Shown in pieces: positions 43,016-51,635 of a stretch of DNA of 64,000 nt. The notes under the pieces are model-generated. The model was not told where the DNA came from. It searched no databases and was given only the letters and a program-made list of their open reading frames with translations. Origin of the DNA: Lentzea sp. NBRC 105346. Lineage in GTDB: Bacteria; Actinomycetota; Actinomycetes; Mycobacteriales; Pseudonocardiaceae. The number at the start of each line of letters is the position of its first letter. Position 1 is the stretch's first letter. The DNA lies in the NCBI RefSeq assembly GCF_030269605.1, contig NZ_BSTQ01000009.1, positions 124,001 to 188,000 of the forward strand. Direction: 5' to 3'. The translations under genes were made by a program, and so were the position numbers.

Positions 43016-44049
43016 ACGGGCGGCCGGTGCGGGTGGTGGAAAACCTCAACCACGCGCTGCACGAGAGCATGCTGGCCGACTCCCGGCTGTACGTGCTCGG
43101 CGAGGACATCGCCGACCCGTACGGCGGCGCGTTCAAGGCGACGCGCGGGCTGTCGCAGGCCAACCCGGACCGGGTGATCACCACACCGATCAGCGAGAAC
43201 GGCATCGTCGGCGTGGCCGCCGGGCTGGCCATGGCCGGGGACGCGGCGATCGTCGAGATCATGTTCGGCGACTTCGCCGGCCTCGCGTTCGACCAGCTGC
43301 TCAACTTCGCCAGCAAGTCCGTGTCCATGTACGGGCGGCCGCACCCCATGCGCCTGGTGGTGCGCTGCCCGTCCGGCGGCAGCCGCGGCTACGGTCCGAC
43401 GCACAGCCAGACCCTGCTGAAGCACTTCATCGGGATTCCCGGACTGTCGCTGTTCGAGATGTCACCGTTCCACGACAACCGGGCGGTGCTGGCGCACATG
43501 CTCGGGCTCGGCGAACCGTGCGTGTTCATCGAGGACAAGGTGCTCTACACGCGCCGGATGGCCGGGGACGGCCAGGTGGACGACCTGTTCGACTACGGCT
43601 TCCTCGGCGCGGGCGACACCGCCCCGGCGCACGTGTACACCGAGGCCCATGGTGACGTGGACTGCCTGATCATCGCGCCGGGCGGCATGGCGGAACGCGC
43701 CCTGGCCGCCATGCGGGATCTGTTGCTGCGCCACGAGATCAGCTGCCGGCTCGTGGTCCCCTCCCGGCTGTACCCGGTGGAGACCGATGCGCTGCTGGAC
43801 GCGGCACGGCACGCCGCGCACGTCTGCGTCGTCGAGGAGAGCACGGCGGGCGGGACCTGGGGCGCGGAGGTCGCGCACGTCCTGCACGAGCGGCTGTGGG
43901 GGCGGCTGCGCCGGCCCGTCCGGCTGGTCCACTCGGCCGACAGCGTCATCCCGACGGCCGTCCACTTGGAACGAGAGATTCTGGTCCAGGCCGACACGAT
44001 CGTCGAGGCCGTGCTCGCGGACCTGCGTGGCGAAGGGAGCCCGGTGTGA
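43012..44049 (+). CDS. TPP-dependent 2-oxoacid dehydrogenase E1 beta-like subunit
   Basis: A 345-aa transketolase-like E1beta. Pyrimidine-binding domain ~1-190 (LYVLGEDIADPYGGAFKATR, then TTPISENGIVGVAAGLAM and SRGYGPTHSQ), and transketolase C-terminal domain ~205-335 (LVVPSRLYPVETDALLDAA, CVVEESTAGGTWGAEVAH). Start GTG 43012 overlaps the E1alpha stop (GTGA), and its own TGA overlaps the E2 start, so the three subunits should be made in equal amounts. Confidence 0.92.
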   Translation: MNGRPVRVVENLNHALHESMLADSRLYVLGEDIADPYGGAFKATRGLSQANPDRVITTPISENGIVGVAAGLAMAGDAAIVEIMFGDFAGLAFDQLLNFASKSVSMYGRPHPMRLVVRCPSGGSRGYGPTHSQTLLKHFIGIPGLSLFEMSPFHDNRAVLAHMLGLGEPCVFIEDKVLYTRRMAGDGQVDDLFDYGFLGAGDTAPAHVYTEAHGDVDCLIIAPGGMAERALAAMRDLLLRHEISCRLVVPSRLYPVETDALLDAARHAAHVCVVEESTAGGTWGAEVAHVLHERLWGRLRRPVRLVHSADSVIPTAVHLEREILVQADTIVEAVLADLRGEGSPV

Positions 44050-45221
44050 TCGACATCGAGGTGCCGAAGCTCAACAACAACGACACCACCTACGTGCTCG
44101 TCGAGTGGCTCGCGGAGGACGGGCAGCGGCTGGAGGAGGGCGATCCGGTGGCCGTGGTCGAGACGTCGAAGGCCGCCGAGGAGCTGTGCTGCGAGCACGG
44201 TGGTGTCCTGCAGCGGCTCGTCACCGCGACGCCGGCCGACTGCGGTCAGGGCGACGTCATCGCCCACCTCTTCGCGTCCGAGACGGAGCGGCAGGAGTTC
44301 CTGGCGAACCAGAGCAGCACCAAGCCGTCTACAGTGGACATTCCCGTCGGCTTGCCCACACTCACCGAACCCGCGCGGCTCCTCGCCGAACAGCACGGCG
44401 TGGAGCCGGCCGCCCTGGCGCGGCTCGGACTCCGGGTCGTCCGCGAGGCCGACGTGCGCCGGCTGCTGAGCGAGGCGTCCAAGATCGAGGCATCCAGTGG
44501 TGGCGAGGCGAAAACGCACACCCCGAACCGGGCACAGCGCGCGGTCGCCGCGGCGGTTTCCCAGTCCCACCAGGAGATTCCGGCCGCCTTCACCGCCGCC
44601 GTCGTCACCGTCGACTCCGCGCTGGCCACCGCCAGGGAGCTGTCGGAGCGGACCGGAGCGCTCATCGGGCTCCCCGAGCTGCTCGTGGCCGTCCTCGGCC
44701 GCCTGCACGAGCGGTTCCCACTCTGCTACGGCACTCCCACCGCCGAAGGCACGCTGTTGCTGCCCGAGGCGGCGCACGTCGCCATCACCGTCGACGTCGG
44801 ACGCGGGCTCTTCGCGCCGGTGGTGAAACGGGCGGGCGAGCAGCCGCTCGACGAGATCTCCGGCCTGCTGATGGACTACCGCATCAAGGCCATGCGGGAG
44901 GCCTTCCAGACCGAGGACCTCAACGGTGCCAACATCCTGCTGTCGCTGAACAACGACGACGACATCCTGTTCGCCCAGCCGATCGTGTTCCCGGGCCAGA
45001 CGTGCGCGGTGGCGCTGGGCGGCACCCGCCGGGAGGCGGTGTTCGCCGACGACGGCTCCGTCACCTCGCGATCGGTGGCCGTCGTCGGGCTCGCCTACGA
45101 CCATCGGTTCGTCAACGGCAGCACCGCGGTGGAGTTCCTCAAGGCGATCAAGGTGGCGCTCGAGTCGCCCGCAACGTTCGTGCGGGGTGCGGAGGTGGGT
45201 GCCGATGCCGGCGACCGCTGA
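44046..45221 (+). CDS. Lipoyl-E2 acyltransferase-like protein
   Basis: A 391-aa E2 homologue. Residues 1-78 are a lipoyl domain with Lys42 in VVETSKAAEEL (usually ETDKA). Residues ~100-145 look like a weak E3/E1-binding domain (ARLLAEQHGVEPAALARLGL), and ~160-390 the catalytic domain with His353 in AYDHRFVNGSTA. In normal complexes the acyl goes to CoA; here an ACP is the likely acceptor, as in the acyl-ACP systems known from naphthyridinomycin/quinocarcin pathways and the E2-like enzymes of tetronate pathways. No E3 gene is in the window. It overlaps the FkbH-like gene by 17 bp. Confidence 0.9.
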   Translation: MIDIEVPKLNNNDTTYVLVEWLAEDGQRLEEGDPVAVVETSKAAEELCCEHGGVLQRLVTATPADCGQGDVIAHLFASETERQEFLANQSSTKPSTVDIPVGLPTLTEPARLLAEQHGVEPAALARLGLRVVREADVRRLLSEASKIEASSGGEAKTHTPNRAQRAVAAAVSQSHQEIPAAFTAAVVTVDSALATARELSERTGALIGLPELLVAVLGRLHERFPLCYGTPTAEGTLLLPEAAHVAITVDVGRGLFAPVVKRAGEQPLDEISGLLMDYRIKAMREAFQTEDLNGANILLSLNNDDDILFAQPIVFPGQTCAVALGGTRREAVFADDGSVTSRSVAVVGLAYDHRFVNGSTAVEFLKAIKVALESPATFVRGAEVGADAGDR

Positions 45222-46764
45222 GCGGGACGCCCTGGCCGACGCGGCCGCCGCCGTGCGGACCCGCCGCCGGGGCTTGTCCGGGGCCCCGGCCGACTTGACC
45301 GTGGGGCTGCTGGCCTCCTACACGATCGATCCGATCGAGCCGTACCTGCACGTGGCGCTGGTGGACGCCGGCCTGGTCCCCGAGATCGTCGTCGGGCCGT
45401 TCAACCAGATCCTGCCCGAGTGCCTCGACGACCGCGGGCGGATGGCCCGGCTCGCTCCCGACGTGCTCGTGGTCGCTCCGCGCTGGGAGGAGATGCCGGA
45501 CGGCGAGGAGGAGGGCGAACTCCTGCGGCTCGCGGACGCGGCGCTGCGGGCCACGGATCGGTGGGAGACGTGCCTGGTGTTCGTGCTGCCGGCCCTGCCG
45601 CAGCACGAGGCCGGGGTGGCCGACGCCGGGCACACCGACGGGATCACCGCGGCCGCCACGGCGGCCAGGCAGCGACTGCGGGATCGGCTCGCGGGCCGTC
45701 CTCACGTGCTGGTGGCCGATGCGGAGGAGGCGGTGCGCGACGTCGGCGCCATGCGTGCCCACCACCCGGCGCTCTTCGCGTTCGCGCGCATCCCCTACAC
45801 CGAGGAGGTGTTCTGGCGGCTCGGGCTGGGCGTGGCCCGGCTCGTGGGCGTTCGCTTCGGCGGCGTTCCCCGCGCTGTGGTGCTCGGCGGCGACGTCCTG
45901 ACGCAGCCGTCCGCGGAGGTGCTCCGCGACCCGTTGCTCCGGCTCGGCGAGGCCGGAGCGCGTCTTGCCGTCGCCGTGCCGGACGACGAGGACGCGTTCC
46001 TGGAAGCGCTGACGGGCGAGTGGGCTCCGCTGGCGCCGCGCCTGGGCGTCGGGCCGTTACCCGAGGTGGGCACGCGACTCGGACCGAGCCTGCTGCTGAC
46101 CGCGGACGCCGGGCTGGCGGACGCGGCCGGCGCGATCGACGGGGTGCGGCCGGTGCTTCTCGGTCCGGCGCCCGAGACCTGGCCCGCGCAGCTGCGGGAG
46201 GCCGGTGTCTTCGACCGGCCCCTGCCCCGGCGGCCCGCACCGGACGGCGTGGCCCAGCCCGTGTCGCCGGTGGAGTCCGGGCAGACGTTGTCGCTGGAGG
46301 ACTTCGTGGCCGGCCTGGACGTCTCGGTCACGTTCGACGAGCCGGGCGCGGTGTCGGAGAAGATGACCGAGTTGCTCGCGCGGGCCAAGGACTTCGTCCT
46401 CGGCCCGGTGCCCGAGGACTTCGCCGCCCGCGACGACCGGCTGCTGCTCACCGCCGGAGTGCGCGACCGGTTCGGCGACTACGGCATGGGTGCGGTGGCA
46501 GCGTTGACGTTCACCTCCGGCGTCTGCGGAGTCGAGGTGTTCTCGGTGTCCTGCCCGGTGATGGGCCGCGGTGTCGAGCCGCTCGTGCTGCAGCGGATCG
46601 TGGAGATCGCGGGACGCCGCGGCTGCGGTGTCGTCGAGCTCGTTCTGAACCCCACCGGGCGCAACGACGTGGCACTCGAGTTCGCCGCCGAGGCCCAGGG
46701 CCGCACGTGGAGCGACGGCGACGGCCGGGCGATCGCGGTCCGCGCGGTGGAACGCCGATGGTGA
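45205..46764 (+). CDS. FkbH-like protein with degenerate HAD domain
   Basis: A 519-aa protein with three parts. N-terminal SGNH-like domain (~33-205): TVGLLASYTIDPIEPYLHVA and VVGPFNQILPECL. Middle HAD-like domain (~215-385), where the usual LDLDNTLWGG reads VVLGGDVLTQ, so the nucleophilic Asp is Gly. C-terminal acyltransferase-like domain (~400-519): RDRFGDYGMGAVA and VSCPVMGRGVEPLV, matching the FkbH C terminus. FkbH proteins load glyceryl from 1,3-bisphosphoglycerate onto ACPs; this copy probably cannot do the phosphatase chemistry. ATG 45205 follows GGAGG. It shares its N-terminal domain type with the two X domains of the NRPS at 35564. Confidence 0.82.
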   Translation: MPATAERDALADAAAAVRTRRRGLSGAPADLTVGLLASYTIDPIEPYLHVALVDAGLVPEIVVGPFNQILPECLDDRGRMARLAPDVLVVAPRWEEMPDGEEEGELLRLADAALRATDRWETCLVFVLPALPQHEAGVADAGHTDGITAAATAARQRLRDRLAGRPHVLVADAEEAVRDVGAMRAHHPALFAFARIPYTEEVFWRLGLGVARLVGVRFGGVPRAVVLGGDVLTQPSAEVLRDPLLRLGEAGARLAVAVPDDEDAFLEALTGEWAPLAPRLGVGPLPEVGTRLGPSLLLTADAGLADAAGAIDGVRPVLLGPAPETWPAQLREAGVFDRPLPRRPAPDGVAQPVSPVESGQTLSLEDFVAGLDVSVTFDEPGAVSEKMTELLARAKDFVLGPVPEDFAARDDRLLLTAGVRDRFGDYGMGAVAALTFTSGVCGVEVFSVSCPVMGRGVEPLVLQRIVEIAGRRGCGVVELVLNPTGRNDVALEFAAEAQGRTWSDGDGRAIAVRAVERRW

Positions 46765-47546
46765 GCCGCAGCCGGCTCACCCCGTTGTTGTGGCGCTTCG
46801 GCGACGCCGCCGACGCCGGGGGAGTGACGTTCGTGCTCGCCCCGTTCGCCGGCGGCAGCGCGTACTCGCTCGCCACCCTGCCGCCCCGGCTGCTGCGGCC
46901 GGGCGATACCGCGCTGGTGGTCCAGTACCCCGGCCGCGGGCCCCGCATCACCGAGCCGCACGCCTCCGGTCTGGCCGAGCTGGCGGAGGAGGCCGCCCGC
47001 GACATCGTCCGGCACGCCGACGGCCCGCTGGTGCTGGCCGGGCACAGCATGGGCGGAGTTCTGTGTTACGAGCTCGCCTCGCTGCTGACGGCCATGGGCC
47101 GGCCGCCGGCGTGGGTGGTCGTCTCGGCCGCTCGCGCCCCGGACCGCACCCGGCTCGACCCCGAGCGGGTGCTGTCGATGGGCCGCGAGGACTGGCTCGC
47201 CGAGATCGCCGCGGGCGCGCTGGTACCGCCCGCCGACGTGAGTGAAGTCGCCGACCTGCTGATTCCGGTCATGCGAGCCGACTACCTGATGCTCGCCCGG
47301 TACCGGCCCGTGCACGGCCCGCTCGCGGTGCCGCTGCTCGCGCTCGGCGGGGCGGCCGATCCGTGGGTGACCGACGATCATCTCGCGGCGTGGGAGCCCT
47401 GGACTGCCGGAGACTTCGAGCGCCGGACGTTGCCCGGCGGCCACTTCTACTACCGCGACCGGCTCGCCGAGTTCTGCGCGGCGATCCGGGGCGGGCCCCT
47501 GGCCGCGGCGGACCGTTTCGGCATGCGGCTCGACCTGCGCAATTAA
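46758..47546 (+). CDS. Type II thioesterase
   Basis: A 262-aa alpha/beta-hydrolase of the RifR/GrsT type. Ser97 lies in GHSMGGVLCYEL, the oxyanion segment is LAPFAGGSAYS, the acid is in ALGGAADPWVTDDH and the base in LPGGHFYYRD. Such enzymes remove wrong acyl groups from carrier proteins; in a cluster without a visible TE domain it might also release the product. ATG 46758 overlaps the FkbH-like stop by 7 bp. It is the last gene of the long + strand run. Confidence 0.93.
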   Translation: MVSRSRLTPLLWRFGDAADAGGVTFVLAPFAGGSAYSLATLPPRLLRPGDTALVVQYPGRGPRITEPHASGLAELAEEAARDIVRHADGPLVLAGHSMGGVLCYELASLLTAMGRPPAWVVVSAARAPDRTRLDPERVLSMGREDWLAEIAAGALVPPADVSEVADLLIPVMRADYLMLARYRPVHGPLAVPLLALGGAADPWVTDDHLAAWEPWTAGDFERRTLPGGHFYYRDRLAEFCAAIRGGPLAAADRFGMRLDLRN

Positions 47547-47719
47547 CTGCGCGTCGAAACTCCCGGCTGTTGCGCAACGTCAAATCGGTGAAATGACCGA
47601 TGCATTCTCCGACAGAAGTTGAACCGGACATTATCCTGATGCATTCATCACCGATGAAAGTAACTGTATGCCTGTATGTATAGTGAAAACCAGGCTCATG
47701 GACACAAGGGGGACTGGAT
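47547..47719 (+). promoter_or_regulatory. AT-richer promoter region of the small SARP gene
   Basis: This gap is clearly less GC-rich than the neighbours. It holds a direct repeat GATGCATTC (47599-47607 and 47638-47646), an inverted repeat ATCGGT/ACCGAT (47584-47589 and 47596-47601), and TATAGT near 47690 as a possible -10. GGGGGA precedes ATG 47720. It looks like a regulated promoter. Confidence 0.45.
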
Positions 47720-48547
47720 ATGAGTGTCGTTCAAGTTGTGACGCCCTATGAAACAGGCATTGTTCCAGACAATTATGTCCGTATTCTTGGCCAGGTGGAA
47801 ATAGTCGCCGACGGGATACCAGTTCCGCTCGTGCGGCGCAAGCAGCGGCTTCTGCTGGCACTGCTCGCCTTGGGGGCGAACCGGCCCGTTTCCTTCTCGC
47901 GCATCGTCAGCGTTCTGTGGCCAACGGACGCACCCGTTGCCGTGCGTAATCAGGTTCATGTCCACATTTACGCCCTGCGCCGAGCGCTGACTGCGATTAC
48001 CGCTGGGGGGAAATGTCTGGAGACCAGGCACGACGCATATGTGCTGAACGCTCCGCCCGTCGAAGTGGACCTGCAGCGCTTCGAACAGGCCGTCGCCGAC
48101 AGTGAACGCGCATTAGCCGCCGGCCATCTCGTCGAAGCTCACCGAAAGCTGTGTGCCGCGCTCGATCTCTGGCACGGGACACCACTCGACGGCCTGGACG
48201 GCGTGTTCGCCCAGTCGGAATCGGCCCGGCTGCAAGAACGCAGGCAGATGGTCTTCGAACGGCGACTGGATCTCGACCTGGCCGTGGGCAACCACGCCGA
48301 CGCACTGGCCGAACTGGCCGGGCTCGTGGCCGCCAACCCGCTGCACGAGGGCTTCCAGCGCCGCCTCGTGCTCGCGTTGTACTGCTGTGAGCGCACCGGG
48401 CAGGCGTTGTCGGCCTGCCGGGCGGCGCGCCGCCTGCTCGTCGACGAGCTCGGCATCGACGCCGGCGAACGGCTCAACTCGCTGGAAATGGCCATCCTGC
48501 ACGGGGTGCGGGCCGAACAGCTGGTGGCCGAGGCCGTGGGCTGGTGA
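47720..48547 (+). CDS. Small SARP transcriptional activator
   Basis: A 275-aa SARP: winged helix ~20-110 (YVRILGQVEIVADGIPVPLV, then RRKQRLLLALLALGANRPVS) and BTAD ~115-260 (EVDLQRFEQAVADSERALAA, DLWHGTPLDGLDG, LVDELGIDAGERL). It has neither NTPase nor repeats, like DnrI/RedD activators. The first ~40 codons use more A/T in third positions than the cluster genes, suggesting a different history for this end. It is probably a second pathway activator for the cluster. Confidence 0.92.
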   Translation: MSVVQVVTPYETGIVPDNYVRILGQVEIVADGIPVPLVRRKQRLLLALLALGANRPVSFSRIVSVLWPTDAPVAVRNQVHVHIYALRRALTAITAGGKCLETRHDAYVLNAPPVEVDLQRFEQAVADSERALAAGHLVEAHRKLCAALDLWHGTPLDGLDGVFAQSESARLQERRQMVFERRLDLDLAVGNHADALAELAGLVAANPLHEGFQRRLVLALYCCERTGQALSACRAARRLLVDELGIDAGERLNSLEMAILHGVRAEQLVAEAVGW

Positions 48548-48583
48548 CAGCCCGCACATCCGGCGCGGCCTCGGCCACCCGGA

Positions 48584-49414
48584 TCACTCCGGCTTGCGTG
48601 CGGAGCACGTCCAGGTCAGGGGGACCGGGTCGCCGGGGAGGCGCCAGAAACCCTCGTCGTTCTCGTCGCGGACCATGGAGCTGAGGCGCTGCCGGCAGTC
48701 GATCGGCACCTCGGTGAACGCCTCGATCCGCAGTCCCGCCTCGATCAGCGCGGTGAAGACGGTGGAGATGCTCCACGGCCAGCTGTACTGCTTGTACGCG
48801 TCGATCTCCTTCGCGTCCGCGTACTTGTCCCCGTAGGTCAGGTTGACCTCGTTCTCCTGCGGGCCGCTCTTGTACAGCTCCGACCGGAGGCGCAGCTCCC
48901 CGTCGACCTCGTGCAGCGCACCGAGGATCGGGTGGATCTCCACGATGTGGAAGACACCGCCGGGCTTGAGGAAGTGCGCGATGACCTGGGCCCACTTGCG
49001 GTGGTCCGGCAGGAGGTTCAGCACCCCGTAGTCGGTGTAGACGATGTCGAAGGACCCCTCCAGCACCTTCGGCAGGTCGTAGATGTTGGCGTAGACGAAG
49101 TTGATGTCCACGTTCAGGCCCTTGGCCAGGTCACGGCCGATCTCCAGGGCCCGCTCGGCGAAGTCCACCGCCGTGACGTTGGCGCCCTTGCGGGCCCAGG
49201 AGATGGCGTTCAGCCCGATGTGGCACTGCAGGTGCAGGAAGTCCTTGCCGGCCACGTCACCCACCACGGCCTGCTCCAGCGAACGCAGGCTGCTCTTGCC
49301 GGCCCGGAACGTGTCGAGGTCGTAGTAGCTCGAGTCGATGTGTGCCAGGGCTCGCCGGTTCCAGCCCTCCTGGTTGCTCTGCATGCGTTTCTGGTCGTCG
49401 ATGGCGGTGTCCAA
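48584..49414 (-). CDS. Class I SAM-dependent methyltransferase
   Basis: A 276-aa methyltransferase. Motif I is FLHLQCHIGLNAISWARKG (the LQCH.G variant), followed by VTAVDFAERALEIGR (motif II), FDIVYTDYGVLNLL and LKPGGVFHIVEIHP (motif III). TTG 49414 is preceded by GAGAGG; the ATG at 49384 is an alternative. It is tail to tail with the SARP gene, and could methylate the cluster product, but its target is not evident. Confidence 0.88.
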   Translation of the reverse strand: MDTAIDDQKRMQSNQEGWNRRALAHIDSSYYDLDTFRAGKSSLRSLEQAVVGDVAGKDFLHLQCHIGLNAISWARKGANVTAVDFAERALEIGRDLAKGLNVDINFVYANIYDLPKVLEGSFDIVYTDYGVLNLLPDHRKWAQVIAHFLKPGGVFHIVEIHPILGALHEVDGELRLRSELYKSGPQENEVNLTYGDKYADAKEIDAYKQYSWPWSISTVFTALIEAGLRIEAFTEVPIDCRQRLSSMVRDENDEGFWRLPGDPVPLTWTCSARKPE

Positions 49415-49561
49415 GGGAGGCCTCTCTTCGATGTGACGGCCGGAGTCGGGGCCGCGTCCTCCCGCCGATCGTCTCCGCGGCCGCTGACTCGGTGCTGAAG
49501 TGCGACGAGCCGCGCGCTGGAGCCCGCCTGCTTACCGCGTCTCGTAACGCTGCGCGAACTG

Positions 49562-51199
49562 TTGGTGGTCTTGGTTCGCGCGGTCCGATTTGCTGGCCGG
49601 GTGCTGCGAGTCTTGATGGTCGTCCTGTTGCTGGCCGGAGTTCCGCACGTGGCGCGGGCCGACACCGCGGCGCCGGGCAACCTGCGGGTCCTGGAGGTCA
49701 CGCGCACGACGGCGACGCTCGCCTGGGACGCCGCGCCAGGGGACGTGTTCTCGTACGAGATCAGCCTGCCGGACCGGGTGTGGCGCATCGTGCCCGGCAC
49801 CCGGACCACCAAGGTGATCGACAACCTGACGCCCGGCCGCGCGTACCGCTGGAAGGTCGCGGCGCGCGACCAGGACATGCGCCTGTCGCCGCCCAGCAAC
49901 GAAGTCGTGGTGACGCCACCGGCCTATCCCGCGGACACCACGCCGCCGGGCGCGCCCGGTGCGCCGGAGGTCACCGCCACCACCGCGAACACGGCGACCC
50001 TGAGGTGGACCGCGGCGACGGACGACGTCGGGGTGCAGTTCTACGAGATCTACGACGGCGAGGAGCTCGTCGGTTCCGCGTCCGGGCTGAGCGGAACGGT
50101 GCAGGGCCTGCGTGCGGGCGCCCAGCACAGCTTCAGCGTGCTGGCCGTCGACCTGGCGTGGAACTGGGGACCGCGCGGGCCGTCGACCGGGGCGCGCACG
50201 CGTCCGGGCACCGACCGGCCGGTCGGCGCGGCACACGTCGTCGCCCGCAGCGACGACATCCCGTGGGGGCTGGTCTTCCTGCCCGACGGCTCGGCGCTGT
50301 TCGCCGAGCGGGACACGTTCCGGATCCACCGGGTCACGCGCGCCGGCACGAAGACCCTCGTCGGCACCGTGCCGGAAGTGGATGGTCTGCGGGGCGAGGA
50401 CGGCGTGCTGGGCCTCGAGTATCGCGACGGCTGGCTCTACGTGTTCCACACCAGGGCGTCGGACAGCGCCATCGTGCGGTTCCGCTACCGCGGCGGGCTG
50501 GATGTCGCCAGCAGGCAGATCGTGCTCGCCGGGATTCCGCGCGGTGTCAACCACAACGGCGGGCGGCTGCGCTTCGGGCCCGACGGCAAGCTCTACGCCA
50601 CGACGGGGGAGAACCAGCGGGGTGAGCTCGCGCAGGACCTGAAGTCGTTGGCGGGCAAGGTGCTGCGGATGAACCCGGACGGGAGTGTGCCGTCCGACAA
50701 CCCGTTCCCGGGCAGCTTCGTGTTCAGCTACGGGCACCGGAATCCGCAGGGCCTCGCGTTCGACTCTCGCGGACGCCTGTGGGTGGCGGAGTTCGGGCAC
50801 TACGAGCTGGACGAGGTGAACCTGGTCCGGCCCGGCGGCAACTACGGGTGGCCGTACTGCGAAGGGCCGTGCGGGCGTTTCGCCGACCCGGTGTGGACCT
50901 TCCGCACGTTCGACGCGTCACCGAGCGGGCTCACCATCGTCGACGACGTGCTCTACGCGGCCACCACCAAGGGGAACCGGCTGTGCCGGATCCCCATCGG
51001 TGGTCAGCCTCAGCAGTACTTCGTCGGGCACTACGGCAGGATCCGCACCGTCGAGGCGACCCCGTCCGGGAACCTCTGGCTGACCAGCTCGAACCAGGAC
51101 GGGATCCACCAGCCGGGTGGCGACGACAACGTCGTCGTGGAGGTGCGGCTCACTCGCTCTGGTGCGGCTGCCGACGCCGTCCATACAGGTGCCAGTTGA
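49562..51199 (+). CDS. Secreted FnIII - glucose/sorbosone dehydrogenase-like protein
   Basis: A 545-aa exported protein. Hydrophobic signal VLRVLMVVLLLAGVPHVARA, then two fibronectin type III domains (~35-120, ~128-215: TATLAWDAAPGDVFSYEISL, TATLRWTAATDDVGVQFYEI). Residues ~225-535 are a six-bladed GSDH beta-propeller (DIPWGLVFLPDGSALFAERD, VNHNGGRLRFGPDGKLYATT, FSYGHRNPQGLAFDS, EFGHYELDEVNLV), a PQQ-dependent sugar dehydrogenase fold. The start is uncertain (TTG 49562, GTG 49601). It overlaps the convergent gene at 51150 by 50 bp. Likely extracellular sugar or glycan oxidation or binding. Confidence 0.82.
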   Translation: MVVLVRAVRFAGRVLRVLMVVLLLAGVPHVARADTAAPGNLRVLEVTRTTATLAWDAAPGDVFSYEISLPDRVWRIVPGTRTTKVIDNLTPGRAYRWKVAARDQDMRLSPPSNEVVVTPPAYPADTTPPGAPGAPEVTATTANTATLRWTAATDDVGVQFYEIYDGEELVGSASGLSGTVQGLRAGAQHSFSVLAVDLAWNWGPRGPSTGARTRPGTDRPVGAAHVVARSDDIPWGLVFLPDGSALFAERDTFRIHRVTRAGTKTLVGTVPEVDGLRGEDGVLGLEYRDGWLYVFHTRASDSAIVRFRYRGGLDVASRQIVLAGIPRGVNHNGGRLRFGPDGKLYATTGENQRGELAQDLKSLAGKVLRMNPDGSVPSDNPFPGSFVFSYGHRNPQGLAFDSRGRLWVAEFGHYELDEVNLVRPGGNYGWPYCEGPCGRFADPVWTFRTFDASPSGLTIVDDVLYAATTKGNRLCRIPIGGQPQQYFVGHYGRIRTVEATPSGNLWLTSSNQDGIHQPGGDDNVVVEVRLTRSGAAADAVHTGAS

Positions 51200-51608
51200 C
51201 CGCGGGGTCCTTCGCGAGCACCAGTTCGATGACGTTCCAGAACTCGGCCAGCCACGGGTGTTTCTTGGCTTCCTCGACCGACAACAGGTGTCCGTGCATC
51301 GCGGTGGCCGACCCGTCCAGACACGGCTGCCAGTAGTTCGCGTCCGGCTCGGAGCTGCCGCCCACCGGACCGACTCGGCAGCCGAACGTCACGTGGTCCG
51401 CGACCGTGTCCTTGCCCCAGGTGCCGAGGATGACGTCGATGTACGTTTCCGGTCCCTTGCCGCGGTGGTGGTAGTTGTTGGCGTAGTACACGCCGACCAG
51501 GCGGTCGTCGCGCTCCACGCAGGCCCAGACGCGTTCGAACGGTCTGCCGCAGCACGCGCAGTCGTACAGTCTGCTCTGGCGTTCAGAAAGGTCCATCGAC
51601 AGAGGCAT
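51150..51608 (-). CDS. Hypothetical protein with CxxC motif
   Basis: A 152-aa soluble protein, unknown. An N-terminal CACC pair (LYDCACCGRPFERVWACVER) could bind metal. The rest is rich in Trp and His (VYYANNYHHRGKGPETYIDV, HPWLAEFWNVIELVL, NWHLYG). An ATG at 51608 or the second at 51596 could start it. Its 3' end overlaps the convergent sugar-dehydrogenase gene. I can name no function. Confidence 0.65.
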   Translation of the reverse strand: MPLSMDLSERQSRLYDCACCGRPFERVWACVERDDRLVGVYYANNYHHRGKGPETYIDVILGTWGKDTVADHVTFGCRVGPVGGSSEPDANYWQPCLDGSATAMHGHLLSVEEAKKHPWLAEFWNVIELVLAKDPAVNWHLYGRRRQPHQSE

Positions 51609-51635
51609 GATCGGACCGTACCGCTGAGATCAACA

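Larger units (their letters stand above)
18771..49414. other. Hybrid NRPS-PKS biosynthetic gene cluster (extent estimated)
   Basis: From the A-PCP gene to the type II thioesterase (47546) all genes are on the + strand with 4- to 17-bp overlaps or short gaps, apart from promoter gaps at 23630 and 29081. They encode NRPS/PKS modules, an Hpg pathway, an acyl-supply set (E1alpha, E1beta, E2, ACP, FkbH-like), an exporter and regulators. The SARP at 47720 and methyltransferase at 48584 are probable members. The left limit could include the monooxygenase at 17307. Confidence 0.85.

Noticed and set aside
42077-45221. Housekeeping pyruvate or branched-chain 2-oxoacid dehydrogenase complex
   Set aside because: The genes overlap cluster genes at both ends, no E3 is present, and an ACP and a FkbH-like gene are adjacent; a dedicated role is more likely.
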